This document shows, piece by piece, positions 1-7,600 of a stretch of DNA of 7,843 nt (position 1 is its first letter; each line of letters starts with the position of its first letter). The stretch is taken from assembly GCA_027858275.1 (NCBI GenBank), contig JAQIDA010000346.1:1-7843 (forward strand), written 5' to 3'. This DNA is from Candidatus Kapaibacterium sp. (GTDB lineage: Bacteria; Bacteroidota; Ignavibacteria; Kapaibacteriales; UBA2268). The position numbers and the translations under genes are program-made. Below the pieces are notes generated by a model. That model saw only the letters and a list, made by a program, of their open reading frames with translations, was not told the DNA's origin and made no database searches.

Positions 1-10
1 AATCTATATT

Positions 11-38
11 TTGTTGAAATAAAGACATAATTTATATA
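11..38 (+). promoter_or_regulatory. Possible sigma70-like promoter of kdsA
   Basis: A TTGTTG hexamer at 11-16 is followed after 16 bases by TATATA at 33-38; a second register at 35-40 gives an 18-base spacer. Transcription would start near 45, leaving a leader of about 36 bases before the kdsA ATG. The surroundings are very AT-rich, so such matches arise easily by chance, and the true promoter may lie upstream of the window. Confidence 0.25.
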
Positions 39-81
39 TATTCGTGAGCAGAATATGAATAACAACTGATTAGAGATAATA

Positions 82-846
82 ATGTTTATAATAGCCGGGC
101 CCTGCGTGGTCGAATCAAAAGAAATGCTCCGTCAAATAGCAGGACATGTAAAAGAAATTTGTGTCAAATTGGATGTTGAATACATTTTCAAGGCATCATA
201 CAGAAAAGCGAATCGCAGCAGTATCAGCTCGTTCACCGGAATAGGGGATGAGAAGGCATTGAATTATCTTGCGGAGATAGGGCAGGAATTTGATTTGCCC
301 GTTATTACTGATATACATTTTCCGGGAGAAGCTGCCCTTGCCGCTCAATATGTAGACATGCTTCAGATACCTGCCTTTTTATCCAGACAGACGGACTTGC
401 TTCTTGCCGCAGGCAAAACCGGCAAGACAGTTAATATTAAAAAAGGGCAATTCCTTGCTCCTGACGATATGAAAAAAGCCGCAGACAAGGTCGAATCGAC
501 AGGCAACAAAAAAATATGGCTGACCGAGCGCGGAACTGCTTTCGGTTACCACGATCTTATTGTTGATTTCCGTTCGTTAATGATAATGAAAGAATTGGGA
601 TATCCCGTTGTGTTTGACGCAACGCATTCACTGCAGAAACCTTCAGTCGGTGTTCAGTCGGGTGGAGCACCCGAATACATTCCTGCACTCGCGCGTGCCG
701 CCGCTGCCGTCGGCATAGACGGATTGTTTATGGAAACACATCCCGATCCTGCAAACGCTAAAAGTGATGCCGCGACTCAAATGGCATTAGAAGACACAGA
801 AAAATTCATAAAAGATATTGTCGCGATAGACAGACTTTTAAAATAA
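82..846 (+). CDS. kdsA: 3-deoxy-8-phosphooctulonate (Kdo-8-P) synthase, metal-dependent class
   Basis: This cytoplasmic enzyme condenses phosphoenolpyruvate with arabinose 5-phosphate to give Kdo 8-phosphate, the precursor of the Kdo sugars of lipopolysaccharide. The 254-residue protein carries family signatures throughout: AGPCVVES at 5-12, KANRSS at 42-47, QIPAFLSRQTDLL at 95-107, NIKKGQFLAP at 118-127, LTERGTAFGY at 147-156, DATHSLQ at 179-185 and METHPDP at 217-223. Cys8, His182, Glu218 and Asp229 match the four metal ligands of the Aquifex aeolicus enzyme, and the GQF in place of E. coli PQF also fits the metal-dependent class. The length is slightly below the usual 265-285. An in-frame TGA at 67-69 and no other usable start codon after it fix the ATG at 82, although only a weak AGAG lies upstream. 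The gene ends in TAA and converges on the RRM gene; its partner LPS genes are not visible here. Confidence 0.97.
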   Translation: MFIIAGPCVVESKEMLRQIAGHVKEICVKLDVEYIFKASYRKANRSSISSFTGIGDEKALNYLAEIGQEFDLPVITDIHFPGEAALAAQYVDMLQIPAFLSRQTDLLLAAGKTGKTVNIKKGQFLAPDDMKKAADKVESTGNKKIWLTERGTAFGYHDLIVDFRSLMIMKELGYPVVFDATHSLQKPSVGVQSGGAPEYIPALARAAAAVGIDGLFMETHPDPANAKSDAATQMALEDTEKFIKDIVAIDRLLK

Positions 847-848
847 TC

Positions 849-886
849 AAAAAAAAACCGCCTACATAATTAAATGCAGGCGGTTT
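849..886. terminator. Shared hairpin terminator between convergent genes
   Basis: AAACCGCCT at 855-863 pairs perfectly with AGGCGGTTT at 878-886. After an A-C mismatch the stem can continue by three more pairs (865-867 with 874-876). Read on the minus strand, the stem is followed by nine T residues (849-857 complement), a strong intrinsic terminator for the RRM gene that stops at 905. On the plus strand the stem sits 8 bases after the kdsA stop but is followed only by TTTATAT, so it should work less well for kdsA. Confidence 0.82.
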
Positions 887-904
887 ATATTCAATACCGT
901 GGTA

Positions 905-1174
905 TTAATATTCTCTGGGACCGCGTTGTTCTCTTTTTTTAGCTTCGTTGACTCTTAAATTTCTTCCGTCAAAAACGAAGTCATTTAATTTTTCGATAGC
1001 TCCATTACCGCCTTCTTCTGTGGCCATTTCGATAAAGCCAAAGCCGCGTTTTCTGCCAGTTTCTCTGTCTGTAATTAATTTTACGGAGCTTACTTCACCG
1101 TACTGTTCGAAGAGTTCTTGTAGAGACTCTTCTGTTGATTGGTAGGAAATGTTTCCCACGTAGATGTTCATCAT
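905..1174 (-). CDS. Small single-domain RRM RNA-binding protein
   Basis: The 89-residue protein is essentially one RNA recognition motif. RNP2 is IYVGNI at 4-9 and RNP1 is RGFGFIEM at 43-50, with the RNA-stacking aromatics Tyr5, Phe45 and Phe47 all present. The segment after RNP1 (GAIEKLNDFVFDGRNLRVNEA, residues 58-78) supplies the second helix and last strand, followed by a short basic tail KKREQRGPREY. Stand-alone bacterial RRM proteins of this size bind single-stranded RNA in the cytoplasm, and relatives in cyanobacteria include cold-induced members; the target here is unknown. Two ATG codons are in tandem. AGGA at 1187-1184 lies 9 bases before the first, which supports 1174 as the start. 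A candidate promoter and a leader stem-loop lie upstream, and a strong terminator follows. It is probably monocistronic, given the 269-bp gap after ftsK. Confidence 0.95.
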   Translation of the reverse strand: MMNIYVGNISYQSTEESLQELFEQYGEVSSVKLITDRETGRKRGFGFIEMATEEGGNGAIEKLNDFVFDGRNLRVNEAKKREQRGPREY

Positions 1175-1260
1175 GTTACTGAATCCTGAAATGAGTTAAT
1201 GTTACAAATGCAAATTAAGTGTCTCGTAATCTCACGATTAAAATAAATCAACCGTATGTG

Positions 1261-1280
1261 AAATTAACGGGAATTAATTT
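1261..1280 (-). promoter_or_regulatory. AU-only stem-loop in the leader of the RRM gene
   Basis: AAATTAA at 1261-1267 pairs perfectly with TTAATTT at 1274-1280 around a six-base loop (UUCCCG in the minus-strand RNA). If the promoter at 1290-1318 is used, transcription begins near 1283, so this hairpin would occupy the extreme 5' end of a leader of about 110 bases. A 5'-terminal stem of this kind could stabilise the mRNA. Because it contains only A-U pairs it would also be temperature-sensitive. Both roles are inference. Confidence 0.35.
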
Positions 1281-1289
1281 TACATCGCT

Positions 1290-1318
1290 AAAATAGGGAT
1301 AATTATCCGGATATGCAA
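1290..1318 (-). promoter_or_regulatory. Candidate promoter with overlapping palindromic operator for the RRM gene
   Basis: On the minus strand TTGCAT (1318-1313) and TATTTT (1295-1290) are separated by exactly 17 bases, a reasonable sigma70 arrangement about 115 bases before the RRM start codon. The spacer contains a perfect 12-bp palindrome, GGATAATTATCC (1297-1308). It overlaps a perfect 10-bp palindrome, TATCCGGATA (1304-1313), that reaches the edge of the -35 box. The two share TATCC, so GGATA recurs at 12-bp spacing. A repressor dimer bound here would block RNA polymerase. No regulator gene is present to name the binder. Confidence 0.4.
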
Positions 1319-1422
1319 GAAAAAAATAAAAAAAGAATGAAAAATATGTTGTTCCTGTGTTTTTATTGTTGCAAAATTAACAAAATCTACTTTTATATAT
1401 CAACATCTTTTCTGCGATTCTG

Positions 1423-1443
1423 CTGATATATTAATCGTATCAG
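1423..1443 (-). other. Weak stem-loop immediately after the ftsK stop codon
   Basis: CTGATA at 1423-1428 pairs with TATCAG at 1438-1443, a 6-bp stem with a 9-base loop starting at the base after the ftsK TAA. On the minus strand it is not followed by a T run, so it is not a convincing intrinsic terminator. It may simply protect the 3' end of the transcript or be chance. Confidence 0.25.
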
Positions 1444-4401
1444 TTATATAATCATATCAAGATCTGACTCATCACTGACCAGCACGATTCTGGCTTTGCT
1501 GCCGTCATAAGGCCCTACCACTCCCGCGTCTTCTAACTCATCAATGATCCTGCCGGCACGTGCGTAGCCAACTTTCAGACGTCTTTGTATTACCGATACA
1601 GAGCCCTGCTGAAGACTGACAACTAATCTGGCGGCTTCCCCAAACAATTGATCTCTGTCCTCCGCCGCGATTCCGCCGGTATAATTTGTTTCGATGAGAC
1701 TCGGCAGCATATAAGGCTCGGAATAGCCTTTTTGATCGTTTATGAATTGGCAAACATTCTCGACTTCATCTGTCGAAATAAATGCATTCTGCACTCGGAC
1801 GGGTTTTGGTTGACCTCCGGGAAGGAACAACATATCTCCGTTGCCGAGCAATTGTTCCGCACCGCTCATATCGAGAACCGTTCTCGAATCAATTTTTGTA
1901 GCGACCAAGTAAGAGTTTCTGGCCGGGAAGTTTGCTTTGATTATTCCTGTAATAACATCTACTGACGGACGTTGGGTGGCGACAACAAGATGTATGCCTA
2001 CAGCACGCGCAAGCTGTGCCAATCTAATTATCGGAGGCTCAACTTCTTTTGATGCCGTCAGCATAAGATCTGCCAACTCATCGATTACGACGACGATAAA
2101 CGGCATTTCACGATGATCAATATTTTTCTGGTCAGTCAGTTTGCCTTCAATAACTTTTTTATTATAATCGAAAATGTTCCGTTGACCGACTGCCGCCAAT
2201 ATATCATATCGCTTGTCCATTTCGGCGCATAATGATTTGAGTATAATTATGGCGTCTTCAGGATTAGTTATAATCAAGTCCTTCAAGTCAGGGGAGGCGG
2301 CCAAGAAATGATTTTCAAGTTTACTGTATTGCTGAAGCTCCACTTTTTTAGGATCAATTATGACAAATTTCAAATTCTTTGGGTGCATTTTATATAACAA
2401 AGAAGTGATAATTGTGTTGATCCCAACACTTTTTCCTGATCCTGTTGATCCGGCTATTAATAAATGGGGCATTTTTGACAAATCTACGGTGAGGACTTCG
2501 CCGCTGATAGTTTTGCCGAGAGCCAGAGGCAGATTATTTTTATTTTCATTAAATGATTTTGAATTCACAAGATTGCTGAATCTGACCATTGCAGGATTTT
2601 GATTCGGAATTTCAATACCCACTGTTCCTTTGCCGGGAACGGGCGCTATGATTCTTATCCCGCGAGCTTTTAAGGCCATTGCTATATCGTCGGCAAGCCC
2701 TTCAATTTTACTTATCTTGATGCCCGCAGCAGGAACAAATTCATACTGAGTGACCACGGGTCCCGGAGTCACAGACAGATTTTCAATAAAAATTTTGAAT
2801 GTTTCCAATTTCTCCTGAAGAACCGTAGCGTTCATTTTTAATTCTTCATCATTGACAGTTGCTTGTACGTCGTCTTGGAGCAGCAGATCGCTTGTCGGAA
2901 ACTTGTAATTAATTTCTTTGTCATGAATTAATGTGCCGAGCGGAGTCGATAGTTTCGCCGGTTCTTCGGGATTGCTGTCCTTTACGGTAACTATCAAAGG
3001 TTTGGCCTCGGGAGAACAGGATGAATCCGAAAGAGCTGCAGGGGGGAACTCACTCCGATCAGACAATCCTTCTTCATCTCTTAGACTCTGTTCGTATTCA
3101 GATTTTATGTTACCGGCATTGTCATCTTCATTGCTCCTCGAACCGCTATAGACAAAATCGTCTTCAGCGCTGAAATTTATATCGGGATTGCCGGTCTGTT
3201 CCGTGCCGTATGAATTATTGATATTTTTTTCGTCTGAAGAATTAGTAGGATCTTTTACGGGAGGGTAGACCTCATAATCTTCATCCCTGTTGTTGATTTT
3301 AACCTTAAAGTTTCTGCGAAGCACTTCAGAAGGCTCTTCAGAACTGTCAGAATTGATGTTTCGGGCCTGATTGCTTCTCTTTACGGCTTGATCAGGGGAA
3401 CTATTTTTTGAAACAAGTTTCGATTTTTTCATCCTCTTTATAAGAGGCGATGAATCGTCATCGGGCTGACTTTCGGTATATTCAGGATCGTTGTCGTCAT
3501 CGTTGACAGAGTCATCAACTTCTTCATCTTCGACATCCTCGTCTTTATCTTCCGCTTTCTTCATTGCATCTTCGGCTTTTCTCTCTGATCGCTTGCTTTG
3601 AATATCGGAAATTATTGAACCGAATTTTGCCCGAAGCGGTTTTATGCTGAACTTTGTTTTTTCAAGGACAAAATCTATATTGATATCAGTACCAAGTATC
3701 ACTGTGATCAAAATCAACGCCGAGAAAAGCAAAAAGGCTCCGATTGAGCCAATAATGCTCGAAGAAACTGAGGCAGTGAACAGCCCTATAGCGCCGCAAA
3801 ACTCTCGCGGCAACTCGCTGAACATATCCAACTGCCGCAAAGCTCCGAAGAGTGAGGCGAACAATGTCGCGAATATCAGATAGACAATCGTCTTCTTAAC
3901 TAATTTCGATGATATATTATTCGTTTTGAACAAATCTTTAGCATAGAAAAACAGCAGGAAAGGAATAATAATAATTGAGTAACCGAGCGTATTGTTATAT
4001 AAGGAATTTGATATAACTGCGCCGAGCAAGCCCATCCAGTTCTGAGTATTGTCCACTTTGACTTGAATTTCTTCGTCACCGCCGAGCAGGTGAATAACTT
4101 CAGTAAATGATAATTCCGTAAATGCTTCATCTTTAGGGGTATATGAGATCAAGGCTATTAACAACAAGAATGAAAACAGGAAAAGTAATACAGAGATAAT
4201 CTTTATCTGTTTTTCGGCTGTCACGGAATAAATCTGTTTCTTCAAAGAGTTCTTTTTTGAAGCTTTTTTGTCATTTTTACCAATTTCTGTTTTAGAAGAA
4301 TTTGCAGATTGCGAAGCTTTGTTTTTTTTATTACGACGAATGATTACATCACCGGGATCTTTTGCCATTCCGAATTCCCCATTATACTTTTTTGAACACA
4401 T
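1444..4401 (-). CDS. ftsK: DNA translocase FtsK (SpoIIIE/FtsK family)
   Basis: This septum-located, membrane-anchored ATPase pumps chromosomal DNA during division and activates Xer recombination at dif. The 985-residue product has a lysine-rich N terminus (about 1-65) and four hydrophobic segments (about 67-87, 139-155, 168-188 and 202-237). A long polar linker of about 265-500 follows, strongly acidic at 286-318, and then the motor. Walker A is GSTGSGKS at 651-658 and Walker B is VVVIDELADLM at 770-780 with Asp774 and catalytic Glu775. The family hallmark ATQRPSVDVITG lies at 808-819. Residues about 915-985 form the winged-helix gamma domain that reads orientation motifs in DNA. The start is uncertain: a second ATG at 4368 (MAKDPGD) has a G-rich stretch 8 bases upstream (4380-4377), while the ATG at 4401 has no ribosome site. 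I favour 4368 (974 residues) but list the longest form. No confident promoter is seen upstream. Confidence 0.96.
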   Translation of the reverse strand: MCSKKYNGEFGMAKDPGDVIIRRNKKNKASQSANSSKTEIGKNDKKASKKNSLKKQIYSVTAEKQIKIISVLLFLFSFLLLIALISYTPKDEAFTELSFTEVIHLLGGDEEIQVKVDNTQNWMGLLGAVISNSLYNNTLGYSIIIIPFLLFFYAKDLFKTNNISSKLVKKTIVYLIFATLFASLFGALRQLDMFSELPREFCGAIGLFTASVSSSIIGSIGAFLLFSALILITVILGTDINIDFVLEKTKFSIKPLRAKFGSIISDIQSKRSERKAEDAMKKAEDKDEDVEDEEVDDSVNDDDNDPEYTESQPDDDSSPLIKRMKKSKLVSKNSSPDQAVKRSNQARNINSDSSEEPSEVLRRNFKVKINNRDEDYEVYPPVKDPTNSSDEKNINNSYGTEQTGNPDINFSAEDDFVYSGSRSNEDDNAGNIKSEYEQSLRDEEGLSDRSEFPPAALSDSSCSPEAKPLIVTVKDSNPEEPAKLSTPLGTLIHDKEINYKFPTSDLLLQDDVQATVNDEELKMNATVLQEKLETFKIFIENLSVTPGPVVTQYEFVPAAGIKISKIEGLADDIAMALKARGIRIIAPVPGKGTVGIEIPNQNPAMVRFSNLVNSKSFNENKNNLPLALGKTISGEVLTVDLSKMPHLLIAGSTGSGKSVGINTIITSLLYKMHPKNLKFVIIDPKKVELQQYSKLENHFLAASPDLKDLIITNPEDAIIILKSLCAEMDKRYDILAAVGQRNIFDYNKKVIEGKLTDQKNIDHREMPFIVVVIDELADLMLTASKEVEPPIIRLAQLARAVGIHLVVATQRPSVDVITGIIKANFPARNSYLVATKIDSRTVLDMSGAEQLLGNGDMLFLPGGQPKPVRVQNAFISTDEVENVCQFINDQKGYSEPYMLPSLIETNYTGGIAAEDRDQLFGEAARLVVSLQQGSVSVIQRRLKVGYARAGRIIDELEDAGVVGPYDGSKARIVLVSDESDLDMII

Positions 4402-4585
4402 ACTCTGATGAGTCGCTACTCTGCTGCAAGAACACGGCTCTTATTCAATTCAGTTCCACGTTTGCTATGCTGCTGCCCTCAGTTGAAAGCACAATCGTGA
4501 ATCAATTATGATAATATAAACAACACAAATATGTTATAATTATTCATATTCCCTAAAGTAAGGAATTTTTAATTTATAAACTAAG

Positions 4586-4618
4586 AATGCGGATAAATTT
4601 TATAAATATATCCGCATT
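4586..4618 (-). terminator. Ten-bp stem-loop after the peptidase-barrel gene
   Basis: AATGCGGATA at 4586-4595 pairs perfectly with TATCCGCATT at 4609-4618 around a 13-base AT-rich loop. It lies 40 bases beyond the stop codon of the upstream minus-strand gene, where a transcript end is expected. The sequence after the stem on the minus strand is CTTAGTTTATAA, not a clean T run, so termination would be weak or factor-assisted. The rest of the 257-bp gap is AT-rich with scattered -10-like hexamers but no convincing promoter for ftsK. Confidence 0.5.
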
Positions 4619-4658
4619 GCTTATTTTCGTCTTGTTGATTAATGATTTTGTGTAAGAA

Positions 4659-7600
4659 TCAGAAATCGAGACCGAACGAGAATAAGTAATATGGTGCGGA
4701 CCATGTCCGATATTCATTTCGCCATGCAATATCAAATTTGATTGGGAAACCTAAGATGAAACTCCTGAATCCAACCCCGGTGCTCATCAATAAGTCAGCC
4801 GGGACTTTGTCCCCGTCCAAGTTCTCCTTTGAAGGAGTGAATTCCTTGAACGAACCGCTCCAAGCTCCGCCCGCATCGAAGAAAAGCGCTCCCGTCATAC
4901 TTTGAAAAATCGGCAACGGACCTGCAAGAAATGCCATCAACATCGGGAAGCGTAATTCAACATTTGTGATGAAGAACTGATTGCCTTGTGCGGAATTAAG
5001 ATCCCACCCGCGAAGAGGCATTTTAAAATTATTCATGAAAGCATAATCAACAGGATCGTTGAGAGGCAGCATATTGACGCCGTACATTCTGTTTATCCAT
5101 CCTTCAACACCACCGAGATAGAAGTTCTGAGGATTAGGCCCTGAACTGACTCCGCCCGCTGTTCGCATTGCTATAGACAGATAATCGTTTAGTTCCATAT
5201 AATGTCTAAAGTCCGCCGCTACCGTGAAAAATCCGATACCGCCTTCAGTGAACTTAGGTACACCTGTTATCTCAATATTATATCTCGTTCCGCTCACCGG
5301 AGCGAGGAATCCCCACTTAACATCATCGTGTACGTATTTTCCGGAAGGAACAAATAGAAAATTCGATCTGTCAGCAATAGTATTGCTGTAGTGAACAGAT
5401 TCTTTTGATACATTGCGAATACCCAAACCCCATTCCAATCGATTGAATCTGTCAAACGGATAGGCGGCGTTTATTTGAGCACCGTAGTCGCGGTATCTAA
5501 ACAAAGAATAGCCCTCGCCTTCCTCATCTTCAAAGATTGAATAAGCCAATCCCGCTCTGTGGAATATCGAGCCGGCATAATCAATTATATTGGGTCTATG
5601 GATATATGTAGCTGATAAAGTGCTGTTTTTTAGATCTGTTAGAATGTATGCGCTGACAAATATTTTTCGATCGCCTGTGATATCGCTGAACAGTGCCTGA
5701 GCGATACCCTGCATCCCCCAAAAAGTACTGTATCCGGGATTAGCAATAATTACATCAGGTTTGAATTTCACTTTATAATCATGGACAGTCAAACTTGTAT
5801 CTTTTTTTGTGTCTTCTAAATCACGTGATCTGTCATTATCCGAAGCGTCAGGATTTGCGCTCACAACTTCCTGTCGTTCAAAATCAATATCAAAATCACC
5901 ATAAACCATATTTACAGTAGCGCCGGAGTCAATTTCATACTCAGCATCATCAATTAAATTATTCATATCTTGAATCTGATCGGATCTGAATTTAGTCAAC
6001 TCCAAAGTATCAGCGTCGAATTTCTTTTCGAAAGGGTGGCGCATCAAAAATATATCATAGCCGCCGTTAAGCTGAGTGGCAAACAGCATTTTGTCCCCGT
6101 TGCCGGACAATGATATTTGAGTTATCCCTGTCAGGGAGTTAGTCAGCGGTTTCGCTTTGAGGTCGTCCAAAGTCAACTGATATACATTCCCGATACCGTT
6201 GTCATCGGATACGAATAAAATTTTCTGATTGTCAGGAGCTCCCGCCAGAGATGTTTTCATGAAATTAGGAGTAAAAGTAAGACGACTGATCTCACTGATT
6301 TTGACATCCACTGAGTAGATGTCACTTACTGAGAAATTGTAATTCCACACATCAATATTGCCTGAAGTCATTTTTTTTGTTATATATTCTCCTCGATCGG
6401 ACACAAAAAAGATCGTCTCAGAATCAGCTCCCCAAGCAGGGATCGACTCGGAAAAAATATCGGCAGTTAAATTGCTGAGTATATCCTTGTCAATATCATA
6501 CAAGAAGATGTCGCTTTGCTCTTTGGAGGCTCCTACGAAAGTCAGTAATTTTCCGTCGGGAGACCAAGTAACCGAATGAATCGATTTGAGCTTAAATATC
6601 TTTTTGTCATAATCACCACTTTCAACATCAACGAAATAAACTGCGTCAGTTGCACCTGCTTTTGCTGAAACAACAAGTTTTTTGCCGTCAGGACTCCAAG
6701 AAATACCGGGAGTCAGCATATTCAAGTCTTCAAAATCTTGCTGCCGGTTACTGCTGATTATACGTTTGGGTTTAGATTTTTCGTTAGACAAATCCTTGAT
6801 AAAGATTCCGAATGAAGCGCCCGGGGCAGAGATAAAAGCCATCTTCGAGCCGTCCGCAGATATAGCCGGAGAGGAATTGTAATATGTTTTGTCTTCACGG
6901 GCATCAGTAATTCTTTCGGCAAACTCATCGGGGGCGTCAAATCTGGCAATGTCAGGCCAGTAATACTTTTTCATGTCATTTTTCCATTGCTTGGAAAACT
7001 TCTTAACATCTAAATTAAAAGTGCTTTCAAAAGCTGTTTTAAGGCTCCCGGTTGTTCTAATTCTGTTTATCAATTCTCCTATACGTTCGCGCCCGTATTT
7101 CCTTTCGACATACCAATAAAATGCCTGCCCGGCTCTATATGCGGCGTAGCCGCTTATCCGGTTAAGGTCAGGCAAACTTTCATTTAGACTAATATCGCGC
7201 ATAAACATATCAGACGGTGAATCATATATGTGATTGCTTTCAAACTCCGCAAGTCCTTCACTCATCCATAGCGGAAGCCTTACCATGCTGCCTGTTCTCA
7301 ATGAAGTTGATACCGTTCCGCCCATTAGCATCTGATTGATCACTCCGTGAACCAACTCATGGTGAATCACATGGCGAAACTTTTCGTAATCACCTTCAAA
7401 AGGTACAACAATTCTGTTCTTCATGCTCTCAGTTACGCCGCCGATACCTTCTGACATGAACATTGAAATCACATTTGTTTGCTGAAATTCATTATGTGAA
7501 TTATATACTAAAAATGAAATTCTTTTGTCAATTTTGAAATTCAGAGTATACTCAATTGAAATTAAGGCATCTTCTGCCATTCTTGCTGCGAATTCTGCCA

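Noticed and set aside
55..69. Four-codon frame ATG to TGA just upstream of kdsA, in the same frame
   Set aside because: Too short to judge and without a ribosome site; it only serves to show that kdsA cannot start before the TGA at 67-69.
948..1145. Plus-strand 65-codon frame antisense to the RRM gene
   Set aside because: It is a shadow of the conserved RRM coding sequence, with no ribosome site of its own.
1366..1383. TTGTT/AACAA inverted repeat in the gap downstream of ftsK
   Set aside because: A five-bp A/T-rich stem is expected by chance in this composition and no T run follows in a useful direction.
1541..1753. Minus-strand 70-codon frame inside ftsK
   Set aside because: It overlaps the conserved gamma domain of FtsK in another frame, and its translation shows no recognisable domain or codon pattern.
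4381..4386. Perfect TATAAT on the minus strand upstream of the internal ftsK ATG at 4368
   Set aside because: No -35-like hexamer lies 16-18 bases upstream, and the transcript would start only about six bases before the ATG; most likely chance in AT-rich sequence.
4506..4547. Thirteen-codon minus-strand reading frame between the fusion gene and ftsK, a possible leader peptide
   Set aside because: No ribosome binding site, no attenuator-like codon run, and AT-rich sequence produces such short frames freely.
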